Assembly: GCA_028752905.1 (NCBI GenBank)
Contig: JAQNBH010000011.1
Coordinates: 29,705,017 to 29,769,016, forward strand
Length of the DNA: 64,000 nucleotides
Direction: 5' to 3'
Source: Cladorhizidae sp. MBARI D1340-BT2
Lineage: Eukaryota > Porifera > Demospongiae > Poecilosclerida > Cladorhizidae
The position numbers were made by a program, and so were the translations under genes. How positions within the stretch are numbered: position 1 is the stretch's first letter; every line of letters starts with the position of its first letter. This document shows, piece by piece, positions 1-7,319 of the stretch. The notes beneath the pieces were generated by a model. That model was not told the origin of the DNA and made no database searches. It saw nothing but the letters and a program-made list of their open reading frames with translations.

Positions 1-206
1 TTGTGCTTGCCAAACATTGCTGGACATCAACAGTCACAGATATGCCACACATCATTCCCGCCAAAGGTTTGTCTCCAGAACGACAGTTTATTTGACAGCA
101 TCCGACAGTTCTGTCCGGAGAAGGACAAAGACATAACATGCCCCAAACCATCATATTTTCTAAAGCCATCCAGTCGAGCTGCTCCCCAGTGGTTGATGAG
201 GATGTG
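1..206 (+). pseudogene. 5' half of host segment split by the retrotransposon
   Basis: This stretch is continuous with 5550-5653 once the retrotransposon and one copy of the target duplication are ignored. The plus frame whose codons include 204-206 is open from 96 onward. It passes in frame through the duplicated ATGTG into the zinc-knuckle frame at 5552-5653. Upstream, the same frame is open from position 3 to an in-frame TGA at 93-95. Either this is an already broken gene, or an intron or exon boundary lies here; the CCATCCAG at 166-173 would serve as a 3' splice site. Frame 1 is also open from 1 to 273 but runs into the LTR and looks like chance. I do not recognise the protein upstream of the zinc knuckle. 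Confidence is low that this is a real exon, and high that it is the pre-insertion flank. Confidence 0.4.
202..206. repeat. Target-site duplication, left copy (ATGTG)
   Basis: The five bases ATGTG immediately before the left LTR are repeated immediately after the right LTR (5550-5554). A 5-bp duplication is typical of LTR retrotransposon integrases. It shows that both element ends are the original insertion ends. Confidence 0.93.
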
Positions 207-646
207 TGTCGGAAATGCTTTCCTTGAGAGTGTCACACTTAGTCTCTCCGAACAGATCCGCGCCGACTTATAGTTACTGACACTTCTGATTCACCTCTCA
301 CTCAGGTGAACCAGCAAGTGCTTTCCCCTTACAAGCCCAAATGACCACTTGAGATTAATAAACACTTCTTAGTGCATATAACAATACTGCGAAAAAGAAT
401 CTCATCACAACATTTACAAACTCAGTGTCCAACAACTAACAAATTCAAGCTACTCTCCTAGCTCTCTCTAGCTCTCTCTAGCTCTCTCTCTTCCGGTCTG
501 TGGTTTTAGTATTGGTCAGTTATAAATAACTTTACCTGGTGAGTTAAATATACTCCGGTCCATATATGGCATGGTTTGTAGTAGTAATTCATTAACTTGT
601 ACTACTTCCTCTCTCACTTGTCTGGCAGGGAATGCCATTTCCGACA
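207..646 (-). repeat. 3' LTR of the retrotransposon
   Basis: The 440-bp LTR begins TGTCGGAAATG and ends CATTTCCGACA, an 11-bp perfect terminal inverted repeat of the TG...CA type. By eye it differs from the 5110-5549 copy at five positions: near 393, in the AACTAAC/AATAAAT segment, twice in the AGCTCTCT tract, and in TTTACCTGG versus TTTACCCGG. A short CTAGCTCTCT tandem lies at about 453-490. The pol frame reads through the polypurine tract into this LTR and stops at 516, so the last roughly 40 codons of pol lie within the LTR. An AT-rich segment (about 519-537, TTATTTATAAC on the minus strand) could be a TATA-like promoter element. Confidence 0.95.
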
Positions 647-2187
647 CTCCCCCCTTCTCATGGTGAGAACCACTAGGTTCTCTCGAAAGCCCGTCGGCGT
701 TGGTGTTTGCTTTGCTGCTACGATGCACTACGGTGTACATGTAGGGTTGTAGAGTTAGAGACCAACGTTCGATACGTCCATGGCTATCCTTGATTTTAGC
801 CAACTGGGTCAAAGGGTTGTGATCGGTTACAACCGTAAACAGCGTTCCCTCTAGATAAATTCGATAGTGCTCAATCCCTGTGATAATTGCTAGGGCCTCC
901 TTCTCGATGGTCAAATATCGAGTTTCCCTTTCGAGCAGTTTTCGCGATCCAAATGCGATCGGATGTTCTTCTCCATATTCATCATTTTGTGATAAGATGA
1001 ATCCTAAGCCTGTGTCTGAGGCGTCCGTTTGTAGAGTAAACGGTCGTGACCAGTTCGGAGTTCTCAGAATCGGGTAGTTAATTAAACTCGACTTCAACAT
1101 CTCGAATGCTTGTTCTGTCTTTGCCGTCCAGGTCACTACTACGTTGGGTTCCGTCTTTTTCGTTAAGTTGGTAAGGGAAGTGGCGATCTCTGCGAACTTT
1201 GGGATGAATCTACGGTAATATCCACTCAACCCAAGGAATGCCCTCACATCTGTCTTTGTTTTGGGCTGTTTGAAATTTCTCACTGCTCTGATTTTGGCTT
1301 CCTGTGGTAATACTCGTCCATTCCCGATGACGTATCCCAAATACTCGCAAGTATTCACTGCAATTTGCACTTCTTTTCCTTGATGGTGAGCCCAGCTTCT
1401 TTTAGACGGTCCATCACCCATCGCAAATGGCGCAGGTGATCCTCCCAGGTCTCACTTCTCACTAACACATCGTCCAGATAGGCAGCTGTAAAGTCGTGCC
1501 CTCCTTCCAGTACAGTACTCGGTCCATCAACCGTTGGAATGTGGAAGGGGCAGCCACCAACCCAAAAGGCATGTTCAAGAACTCAAACTTCCCCCATTGG
1601 GTTACAAAGGCTGTCTTTGCGATACTTTCTTTTGCTACTGGCACCTGCCAGTAGCCCTTTGTGAGGTCTAGGGCAGTGATGAACTTGGCCTGCGCCTCGA
1701 TCCTAGGGAGAGGGTAAGGGTCGGCCCTTGTGATTAGGTTCAGTTTGCGATAGTCCACGCATAGTCGTTGACCCCCGTCCTTCTTCAGCACCAGAACCAC
1801 TGGGGCGGCCCAGGGGTTCCGGGACGGTCGAATGATGCCTCTCCCCATAAGCTCCTTTATCTCGGTTCTCAGGAACTCATGTGAGGTATGAGGTAGTCTG
1901 TAGGGCAGCAATTTGATTGGACTGGCTCCCTCTGTTTCGATAATATGTTCTGCCCATGTTGTCTTCCCGGGTATGTCACAGATGACATCTGCATACTCCC
2001 GTTTCAACTGCTCTAGTTCTTCTCTCTGTTTTTCTTTCAGGTTGTCTTCCTCAGTTGTCTGTTCTTCCTCCACCTGGCCATCAGCATCTTCGTGTGCGAA
2101 GAGTACTGCTCCAGTGGGAGAGTTCCAGCGTTTCATGCTGTTCACATGGAAGCGTCGCAGCGGCTTCCTGCCTTGGCCCATATCCAC
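516..2187 (-). pseudogene. pol: Reverse transcriptase and RNase H region of pol, frameshifted twice
   Basis: This region would copy element RNA into DNA and degrade the RNA strand. The part at 2187 to about 1500 carries the fingers and palm: an N-terminal acidic, coiled stretch, then motifs such as LCVDYRKLN, ITALDLTKGYWQVP (first catalytic Asp) and FLNMPFGLVAAPSTFQ. The YLDD catalytic box is present (1480-1469) but lies in a different frame from the sequence before it. The remaining palm and thumb, connection (AFLGLSGYYRRFIPKF) and RNase H are in a third frame, open from 1421 to 516. RNase H acidic residues are visible in LQTDASDTG, EKEALAI and VTDHNPL. One frame change lies near 1500-1515 and another near 1358-1375. 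The residues themselves look intact, so the damage is mainly indels, either real decay or consensus errors. The C-terminus continues across the polypurine tract into the 3' LTR. Directly upstream, in the same frame but past a TAG, is the integrase C-terminus. Confidence 0.9.
647..659 (-). other. Polypurine tract
   Basis: On the minus strand the sequence just before the 3' LTR reads GAGAAGGGGGGAG, a purine-only tract touching the LTR boundary. This is the expected primer for plus-strand DNA synthesis in LTR retrotransposons. Here it also lies inside the open pol frame, encoding part of EKGG. Confidence 0.85.
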
Positions 2188-2189
2188 CT

Positions 2190-3185
2190 CATAAGTTACT
2201 GAGGATATCTTCTTCGTAATGATTACAGGCCCCCTCCACTCATTGTGGAGCTAGTTGAAATATTTCGGTTGAAAGACTAGGACGTAGTCTCCCTCGTCAA
2301 ACTCCCTAGGTTTCGCCTTCTTGTCATGTTGACGTTTGTACGACTCTTTACTAAGTCCTTCCGTGCAACTGGCGAACTCCCGTACGACAGCCATGCATTC
2401 TCGTAACTGCTTTAGGTATTCGGTTGACTCCATACCTTCCTCCATTTCTTCCTGGGTCCACTGATCGATCAAGACGTTCAGGGTAGTCCTCATCTTGCGT
2501 CCGAACAAAAGCTCGTAGGGTGAGAACCTGGTCGACTTGTGCACGGTGCCTCGATACGCCCACAGCACAAAGTGGAGGCACTCGTCCCACTCACTCGAGC
2601 CTTTTTGCGTGAGTTTCCGCAAGAGGCGCTTCATTGTAGCATTGAAGCGTTCGACCATCCCGTCAGTCTGGGGATCGTATGGGGAGGTCCGTATCTGTTT
2701 GATTCCGGTCTTCGTGCAGAACTCCTTCATCATCTTGGAGACAAAATTAGCCCCATTGTCCGTCAATACTTCCTCAGGGACACCTAGTCGTGACGTCACC
2801 TCGATTAAACATTGTACAACTTCCATAGATGTAACATTTAGGCTTCAGGCCACTTTGTCGCATAGTCGGCAATAACAAGTACCCACCTATTCCCTGACCT
2901 TGTCCTCTTGAGGGGTCCGAATATGTCCATGGCTATTCATCTGAACGGCGTCTGGATGAGAGGTAATGATCTCAACGGTGCTGTTGGTAGAGATGCTGGT
3001 GCCGCCAGCTGACAAACCGGACACGATCGGCAGGCCTCCTTTACATCAGTCGCCATCCTCGGCCACGTGACCCTCCTCCTCAAAAGGTCCAGAGTCCGTG
3101 CCTCACCAAAGTGACCCGCTGTCGGTGAACAGTGTGCTGTCCGTAGTACCTCACTCCTGCATGTCTGGGGTACAACCAACAGAGG
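2190..3185 (-). pseudogene. pol: Integrase region of pol, located upstream of RT
   Basis: This region would insert the cDNA into the host genome. In order: an HHCC zinc-binding module (3179 to about 3000; His residues in TAHCSPTAGH, Cys pair in CRSCPVCQ), the catalytic core, and a C-terminal GPY/F-like stretch (WRGPVIITKK) that runs straight into the FHVNSMKRW leader of RT. The catalytic residues are Asp at 2927-2925 (AMDIFGPL), Asp at 2760-2758 (LTDNGANF) and Glu at 2652-2650 (MVERFN). The last two are 35 residues apart, as in DDE integrases. Breaks: a frame change near 3185 from the protease frame, an in-frame TGA at 2939-2937, a frame change near 2841-2848, and an in-frame TAG at 2253-2251 just before the C-terminal module. 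The unusual feature is the position before RT, with the integrase tail in the same frame as the start of RT. Confidence 0.9.
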
Positions 3186-4165
3186 TTTTTCCTCACCCTT
3201 TTCCGGTTTTTTGTGTAAAAGACCTTTGTTCCAGCAGAAACTCCCCCGTCCACGTCAGCCTGGTGGCGCCAGTCTATGAGAGTCTGGTCCACCAACTGGA
3301 GAGTACGCAACTGGGATGGAGAAATCTGCTCCAGGGTTTTCTCGTCGTCATCAGGAACAACGGTCACTGTCGGTTCCTGGGTAGGGGTTACAAACATGTC
3401 ATCCTCAAATGCATATAATTCACCCAATGTTTGGTCCGATTGGAGACCCGTGACTTCAGCCCCTTCCTCCTCCTGAAGTGCTGACAGCCTTCTTTGTTCG
3501 GTCTCCTCTTTCTTCTGGCTCGCTCGCGTCATGGCCAGGGCTGTTTCGGTTGTCTCGCCTCCGGTCATTTCTTCCGTAAAGACCTCCTTCAACAGTCTTC
3601 GAAAACTGGGGATGTCCTGTCCCAACAACATGTCCACATTCAAGACCTGAGAAACTCCAACAGCCATTTCTGTCTTTCTCCCATCCACAGTCAGCTCTAT
3701 CCTAGCCACCGGGAAGGCCTGCTTGGTGTGACTGGCGGTGGCGTACGAGATCGTCCACACCAGCTTATCCTTTTCTTGCACACAACGCGGGTGCACCATG
3801 GACTTGGTACAGCCCGTATCCAGTAGGGCTATCCTCTCCTGTCCATTCACTGTGACCTCCTTGGTCCAGTTGTTCCCTCGCTTTCCTTCTTGCGGGAAGG
3901 TCGAACAACACCGGGCATTCCCCTCGATCTTGACTTTACAGTTCGACGGAAGTGCCCAATCTGCCCACACCGGAAGCACTCAATCCTACTTGAGTCTCTA
4001 GGGTGTGTGGTTGTCGTGGTTGTGGGGGTGGTCCGCTTATCCCCCAGTGGTAAACGTCTAGGGTCAGGATCCCTCTGACGGTTGGGTGTGGTGTGAGTGG
4101 GTAAGGGTTGTTGTACATTTTCTCTCTCCCTATTGGGTAAGGGTCGTTTTTGGAATTCCACCTCC
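3186..4165 (-). pseudogene. Nucleocapsid zinc knuckle and aspartic protease region
   Basis: The nucleocapsid part (4161 to about 3950) is basic and Pro/Thr/Arg-rich with a knuckle CFRCGQIGH. The fourth ligand, the Cys at 3940-3938, is present but in the next frame. His-to-Cys is 14 bases instead of 15, so one base is missing inside the knuckle. The protease follows in that second frame. Its active-site triad is in LLDTGC (codons 3820-3812), and the later MLLGQDIP segment matches the flap or C-terminal motif of retropepsin-like proteases. An acidic linker of about 150 residues then leads towards integrase. The protease would cleave the polyprotein. The frame change at the gag/nucleocapsid overlap (about 4130-4165) might be a programmed frameshift, but no slippery sequence was identified. 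The one inside the knuckle looks like a lesion. Confidence 0.82.
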
Positions 4166-4885
4166 CGTTAAATGCATAACCACAGCTGTGTTCAATCCCT
4201 CATATGTGGGTATATCTAGGTTGCACATCGGCTGCTGCAACCACCTTGGCAACCGTTGTAATGCTAACTCCTGGGCTATGAGGTCAAGCACAGGCATCCC
4301 AGATGCCTCCACCCACTTCCTCAATGATTGCCGGTGTGATCGGAACCACTTATCCGGTTTATCACTGTCGAAAGTTGTCTCAAACACTTGCCTATGATAG
4401 GTCTCTATGGATATACTATAGGTACTTAACAACAGCCTCCTCACTTCTCCATAATCATTCTGGTCCTGAGCGCTGAGTGTTGACACCGCAGTCAGTCCCT
4501 GTCCAGAGAGAGAGCCCCGGAGATACACACTCCACTGTGCTCTGGGCCAGCCAGCCACTGCAGCAGTCGCCTCAAAGGTCTCTATAAATGCCCCCATGTC
4601 ATCCACTCCTTCTTGGTACTTTTGGAGGGCAAGCCGGGGTAGATGGGGTGGGAGAGCTGCTGGAATTGCCGGTTGTGGTGGATGGACGTTATTTGCCATC
4701 CGGGTTAGTCTCTCCTCCCACGCCTGTGCTTGCCTCAGCTCTCTGGCATCTCTAGCCTCCTCCGTCTGCTGCATATATCGCAGGAATTGGGCCATTGGAT
4801 CGTGTGGTTGAGCCCCTGTCTCCAGCTCCGGTATATCACTGCGGAGGCGACGTACTGGGCGAGCTCGGTCTCGGTCCTCCGACAT
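4130..4885 (-). CDS. gag: Gag capsid-like protein of the retrotransposon
   Basis: This open frame of about 250 codons would form the particle shell. The first ATG is at 4885-4883; a GTG at 4906 extends the open frame but is a less likely start. The N-terminus is charged and Arg/Glu-rich. A Pro-rich stretch (NVHPPQPAIPAALPPHLP) is followed by a capsid-like helical domain with AFIETFEATAAVAGWPRAQW, LRGSLSGQGLTAV and WFRSHRQSLRKWVE. This F..TFE...GWP..QW pattern is typical of Ty3/gypsy and SCAN-like Gag. The frame ends at 4130, overlapping the nucleocapsid frame by about 30 bases. This is the longest unbroken element frame, but without a complete pol it is not evidence of an active element. Confidence 0.82.
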   Translation of the reverse strand: MSEDRDRARPVRRLRSDIPELETGAQPHDPMAQFLRYMQQTEEARDARELRQAQAWEERLTRMANNVHPPQPAIPAALPPHLPRLALQKYQEGVDDMGAFIETFEATAAVAGWPRAQWSVYLRGSLSGQGLTAVSTLSAQDQNDYGEVRRLLLSTYSISIETYHRQVFETTFDSDKPDKWFRSHRQSLRKWVEASGMPVLDLIAQELALQRLPRWLQQPMCNLDIPTYEGLNTAVVMHLTGGGIPKTTLTQ

Positions 4886-5091
4886 CTCCCAACTCAATTC
4901 CTCCACACAAAAATTATAAAGTGAATTTCCTAACTAGTTAGGAGAGGGTTTTCAGGTTGCTTAGCTTACGCCCAACTGTGCTCCCGCTAGGAGGAAAAAT
5001 TTTTTTATTATTATTATAATTTAAAAAAATTAAACCAACCAGTTACTCTGTTGTAGCTGATGCCTTGGTCCGTGATCCAATTCCTTTGGAA
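4886..5091 (-). other. Untranslated leader of the retrotransposon
   Basis: This is the non-coding stretch between the primer site and the gag ATG on the minus strand. It holds an AT-rich low-complexity tract (about 4995-5032). No open frame or other motif is recognised. Confidence 0.6.
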
Positions 5092-5107
5092 CCCACCGCT
5101 GCCACCA
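5092..5107 (-). other. Primer-binding site, tRNA-Leu-like
   Basis: Two bases inside the 5' LTR, the minus strand reads TGGTGGCAGCGGTGGG. It begins TGG, the complement of the tRNA CCA end. From memory it is complementary for 16 bases to the 3' end of a common metazoan tRNA-Leu (AAG anticodon class, CCCACCGCTGCC plus ACCA). The tRNA identity rests on recall; the position and TGG start are seen directly. Confidence 0.7.
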
Positions 5108-5109
5108 AA

Positions 5110-5549
5110 TGTCGGAAATGCTTTCCTTGAGAGTGTCACACTTAGTCTCTCCGAACAGATCCGCGCCGACTTATAGTTACTGACACTTCTGATTCACCTC
5201 TCACTCAGGTGAACCAGCAAGTGCTTTCCCCTTACAAGCCCAAATGACCACTTGAGATTAATAAACACTTCTTAGTGCATATAACAATACTGCCAAAAAG
5301 AATCTCATCACAACATTTACAAACTCAGTGTCCAACAACTAATAAATTCAAGCTACTCTCCTAGCTCTCTGTAGCTCTCTCTAGCTCTCTTTCTTCCGGT
5401 CTGTGGTTTTAGTATTGGTCAGTTATAAATAACTTTACCCGGTGAGTTAAATATACTCCGGTCCATATATGGCATGGTTTGTAGTAGTAATTCATTAACT
5501 TGTACTACTTCCTCTCTCACTTGTCTGGCAGGGAATGCCATTTCCGACA
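5110..5549 (-). repeat. 5' LTR of the retrotransposon
   Basis: This is a second 440-bp copy with the same TGTCGGAAATG/CATTTCCGACA ends, oriented as the promoter-bearing LTR for the minus-strand element. It is the same length as the 207-646 copy with five differences seen by eye (about 1.1 percent). The short open frame at 5419-5628 is only the LTR-encoded tail of pol read out into flanking DNA. Confidence 0.95.
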
Positions 5550-5554
5550 ATGTG
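5550..5554. repeat. Target-site duplication, right copy (ATGTG)
   Basis: This is a direct repeat of 202-206, immediately outside the right LTR. Confidence 0.93.
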
Positions 5555-5653
5555 GAGAACTCGACCACATCAGCACCACCGACAAAAAGGGTCCGCACGT
5601 GCACGACCTGCAAGAAAGTAGGACACAACAGCAGGTCATGCCCAGAACCATGA
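5552..5653 (+). pseudogene. Terminal exon or gene fragment with a CCHC zinc knuckle
   Basis: The plus frame at 5552-5653 encodes an acidic and Ser/Thr-rich stretch followed by VRTCTTCKKVGHNSRSCPEP and a TGA stop at 5651-5653. The motif is a perfect C-x2-C-x4-H-x4-C zinc knuckle with the GHNSRSCP context common at the C-terminus of nucleic-acid-binding and transposase-associated proteins. The frame continues backwards through the ATGTG target site into 96-206, so the retrotransposon landed inside this reading frame about 40 bases before the knuckle. Whether the host was a cellular gene or another mobile-element gene cannot be told. A possible AATAAA polyadenylation signal lies about 185 bases downstream (5838-5843). 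Confidence 0.55.
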
Positions 5654-5837
5654 CGTCAGCATTCTTTCACTTAGCTACTCACTACCTTCTCCTTGCTAAT
5701 TTTATCCTTGCTAATTTAATTTTTATGTCCTTGCTATAACCATTACAAAGATAACCAGGATTATCTACTGCTGTCAGCACTAGCCACTCAATCAAACTAC
5801 ACTTTTAGCTTAGCTACTAATCCAAAACAAAAGGTAA

Positions 5838-5843
5838 AATAAA
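5838..5843 (+). promoter_or_regulatory. Possible polyadenylation signal AATAAA
   Basis: AATAAA lies 185 bases downstream of the zinc-knuckle stop codon on the same strand. The hexamer is common by chance in AT-rich DNA, so this is only a candidate. Confidence 0.25.
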
Positions 5844-5974
5844 GTAGTGAAGGTGCAGAAACTCACTTGGACCCCTATAACTAGCTCTCAAAACAACAAA
5901 AAATCTGACTTGTGTAGCTAGGGTGTAATTTAGTTTAAACAAAGTAGTAAAGGTGCAAAAACTCAGTTGGACCC
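5841..5974 (+). repeat. Diverged direct repeat spaced 100 bp
   Basis: AAAGTAGTGAAGGTGCAGAA and the bases after it (5841-5874) recur as AAAGTAGTAAAGGTGCAAAA and the bases after it (5941-5974). There are only a few mismatches over about 34 bases. Similar GTAGCTAGGGTGTA-like words follow each copy. It is probably a small old tandem duplication or part of an unidentified dispersed repeat. Confidence 0.6.
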
Positions 5975-6212
5975 TATAGAGACGACGATAAAAAGATAGA
6001 TTGGTGAGCCTATAACTTGAAGATGCTAGCCCTCGAAACAATAAACAAAATTCTAAACAGTTAACTTGTAGCTAGCCAGGGTGTAGCTAATAATAAACTA
6101 AGACTACACCATACCTTTCACAAGATGCCAAGAAGTTCTTCTCCCTTTGTCCCAGCTATTTAACAGGGTAGCGCCATGGCTTAGCATTGCCTAGATCACA
6201 AAAGATAAAACT

Positions 6213-6290
6213 ACTTCCGGTACGGGTCGTCGTATGATTAAAAACGTGACGTCATCAATGCGTGACGCGTAGTTACGCGTATGTCGTGTA
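6213..6290. promoter_or_regulatory. CpG-rich patch with ETS-like and CRE motifs
   Basis: ACTTCCGG (6213-6220, ETS-family core on the opposite strand) is followed by several CpGs, a perfect TGACGTCA palindrome (6247-6254, CRE/ATF site) and TGACGCG/TTACGCG words. CpG density is clearly higher than in the surrounding AT-rich DNA. ETS plus CRE in a CpG-rich patch is typical of TATA-less metazoan promoters. No convincing first exon is visible on either side, so function is inferred only. A second TGACGTCA overlaps the stop codon at 5651-5658. Confidence 0.35.
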
Positions 6291-6835
6291 GTGAAGAATG
6301 AAAGCAAAACTGTGTATAACTTTGGAATAGCATTAGATCAAGGCACAATTCTATTACCATTCTACTTAGCTATCCTTGACCTTTAACCTCATGACAATAA
6401 TACAGATTTTTTGGGGGGGCTGAAGTGGGCTCTTTTCTCAGATCGTATCACATATACTTGTCTTGCATTTTTTTAAACTTCTTGTCATGAATGTCTCCCT
6501 GTTCTGAACATGACTGGCTACCGTGTTATTATAAAATCTCTCCATGTGTCTCTGAATACAGAGCCAGCTAAGGAAATGTGGTCAATATCTACATACACAA
6601 AGTACTATAAATCTGGAAAATTCATGTTTACAATAATCTACAATAATCTTCTCATAATCAACTTGAAATTGTATTCTCTCGACGTTTCGACTATATGCTC
6701 TAGCCTTCATTGAGATGCTAAGACTCGTATGAGCCTGCTATATACCGGTAGCTAGCAATCCACCACATACTACAAAATCACAATTTGGCATGCGCATCTA
6801 GCACGTTAACCAGATGTGGAAAGAAAAAAGAGAAT

Positions 6836-6935
6836 TTTTTATTTTAAATAATAATACTAATAGTAACAATTAAATAAATAAATAACCCAAAAATATAAAG
6901 AATAATAATAATAATAAATTAATTAATTAATGTGA
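6836..6935. repeat. AT-rich simple-sequence tract (AAT/AAAT/TTAA)
   Basis: Runs of AATAATA, AAATAAATAAATAA, AATAATAATAATAA and TTAATTAATTAA fill this stretch. It is ordinary low-complexity microsatellite-like DNA. Confidence 0.8.
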
Positions 6936-7319
6936 ATCTGGAGATATTTATGCGGGCATTCAGGTTTTTGAGGTTCCCTCCACTCGTAACTCGGGTAACT
7001 TGGCTATAATTATACTTGTAAATTTTTTTTAGTATCAACAGAGATCACAAAGAGAGACCTATATTTTGAGCTAATATCAAGTCCATACCATGAAGTTTAC
7101 GGAATCTATGGAGTTATAAAGTGGTAAACACAAGAAGAAAAAAGGGGGAAAATACATGTGGGTCACTCTCCCCCCCAAAAATGCAACTGTCCTTCCTTAA
7201 CAGCAGTTATCTAATTAAGCGTAAACAATCGTTTCTTTCGAGCATACGGAATGCAACCAAGGTTAATGAGAGGCGGAGCTTGCAGTTATAGCAGCGCGAG
7301 CACGTCTTGGCCTGAGCTG

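Larger units (their letters stand above)
207..5549 (-). mobile_element. Ty3/gypsy-type LTR retrotransposon with integrase before reverse transcriptase (Gmr1-like order)
   Basis: This is a complete-ended element of 5,343 bp read on the minus strand. It is flanked by ATGTG target duplications and bounded by two 440-bp LTRs. In transcription order it has the 5' LTR (5549-5110), primer site, leader, gag (4885-4130), nucleocapsid and aspartic protease (about 4160-3185), integrase (about 3185-2190), reverse transcriptase (2187 to about 1365), RNase H, polypurine tract and 3' LTR (646-207). Classic Ty3/gypsy elements have integrase last. Here it precedes RT as in Ty1/copia, although the RT and integrase sequences look gypsy-type. 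That combination is the hallmark of the Gmr1 group. The coding region carries about six frame changes and two in-frame stops, so this copy is non-autonomous or dead. The LTRs differ at only five positions by eye, so insertion was fairly recent. Confidence 0.93.
5654..7319. other. AT-rich intergenic DNA without recognisable genes
   Basis: Open frames here are short and unlike known proteins, so I call no gene. Visible structure: two CCTTGCTAATTT-type direct repeats (about 5690-5720); a diverged 34-bp repeat at 5841 and 5941; a CpG-rich patch with ETS-like and CRE motifs (6213-6290); and low-complexity AAT/AAAT tracts (about 6836-6935). Confidence 0.6.

Noticed and set aside
1..273. 90-codon plus-strand frame as a gene
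   Set aside because: It starts with TTG at the window edge and its end lies inside the LTR. The frame leading into the zinc knuckle is a different one.
2838..2840. TAA as an independent nonsense mutation in integrase
   Set aside because: It appears only because the frame shifts a few bases earlier; in the frame of the downstream core the sequence is open.
2539..3476. Several plus-strand open frames opposite the retrotransposon pol
   Set aside because: They are antisense shadows of gag-pol with no recognisable domains.
5817..6041. 74-codon minus-strand frame
   Set aside because: It overlaps the diverged 34-bp direct repeat, has an unusual composition and no similarity I recognise.
6124..6181. 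Short ATG frames around GCGCCATGGC as a first exon
   Set aside because: Both strands stop within a dozen codons. A splice donor can be imagined on the minus strand (AAGGTATGG) but no downstream exon is recognisable.
6510..6713. 67-codon plus-strand frame
   Set aside because: It is AT-rich with no domain, and is short enough to occur by chance.
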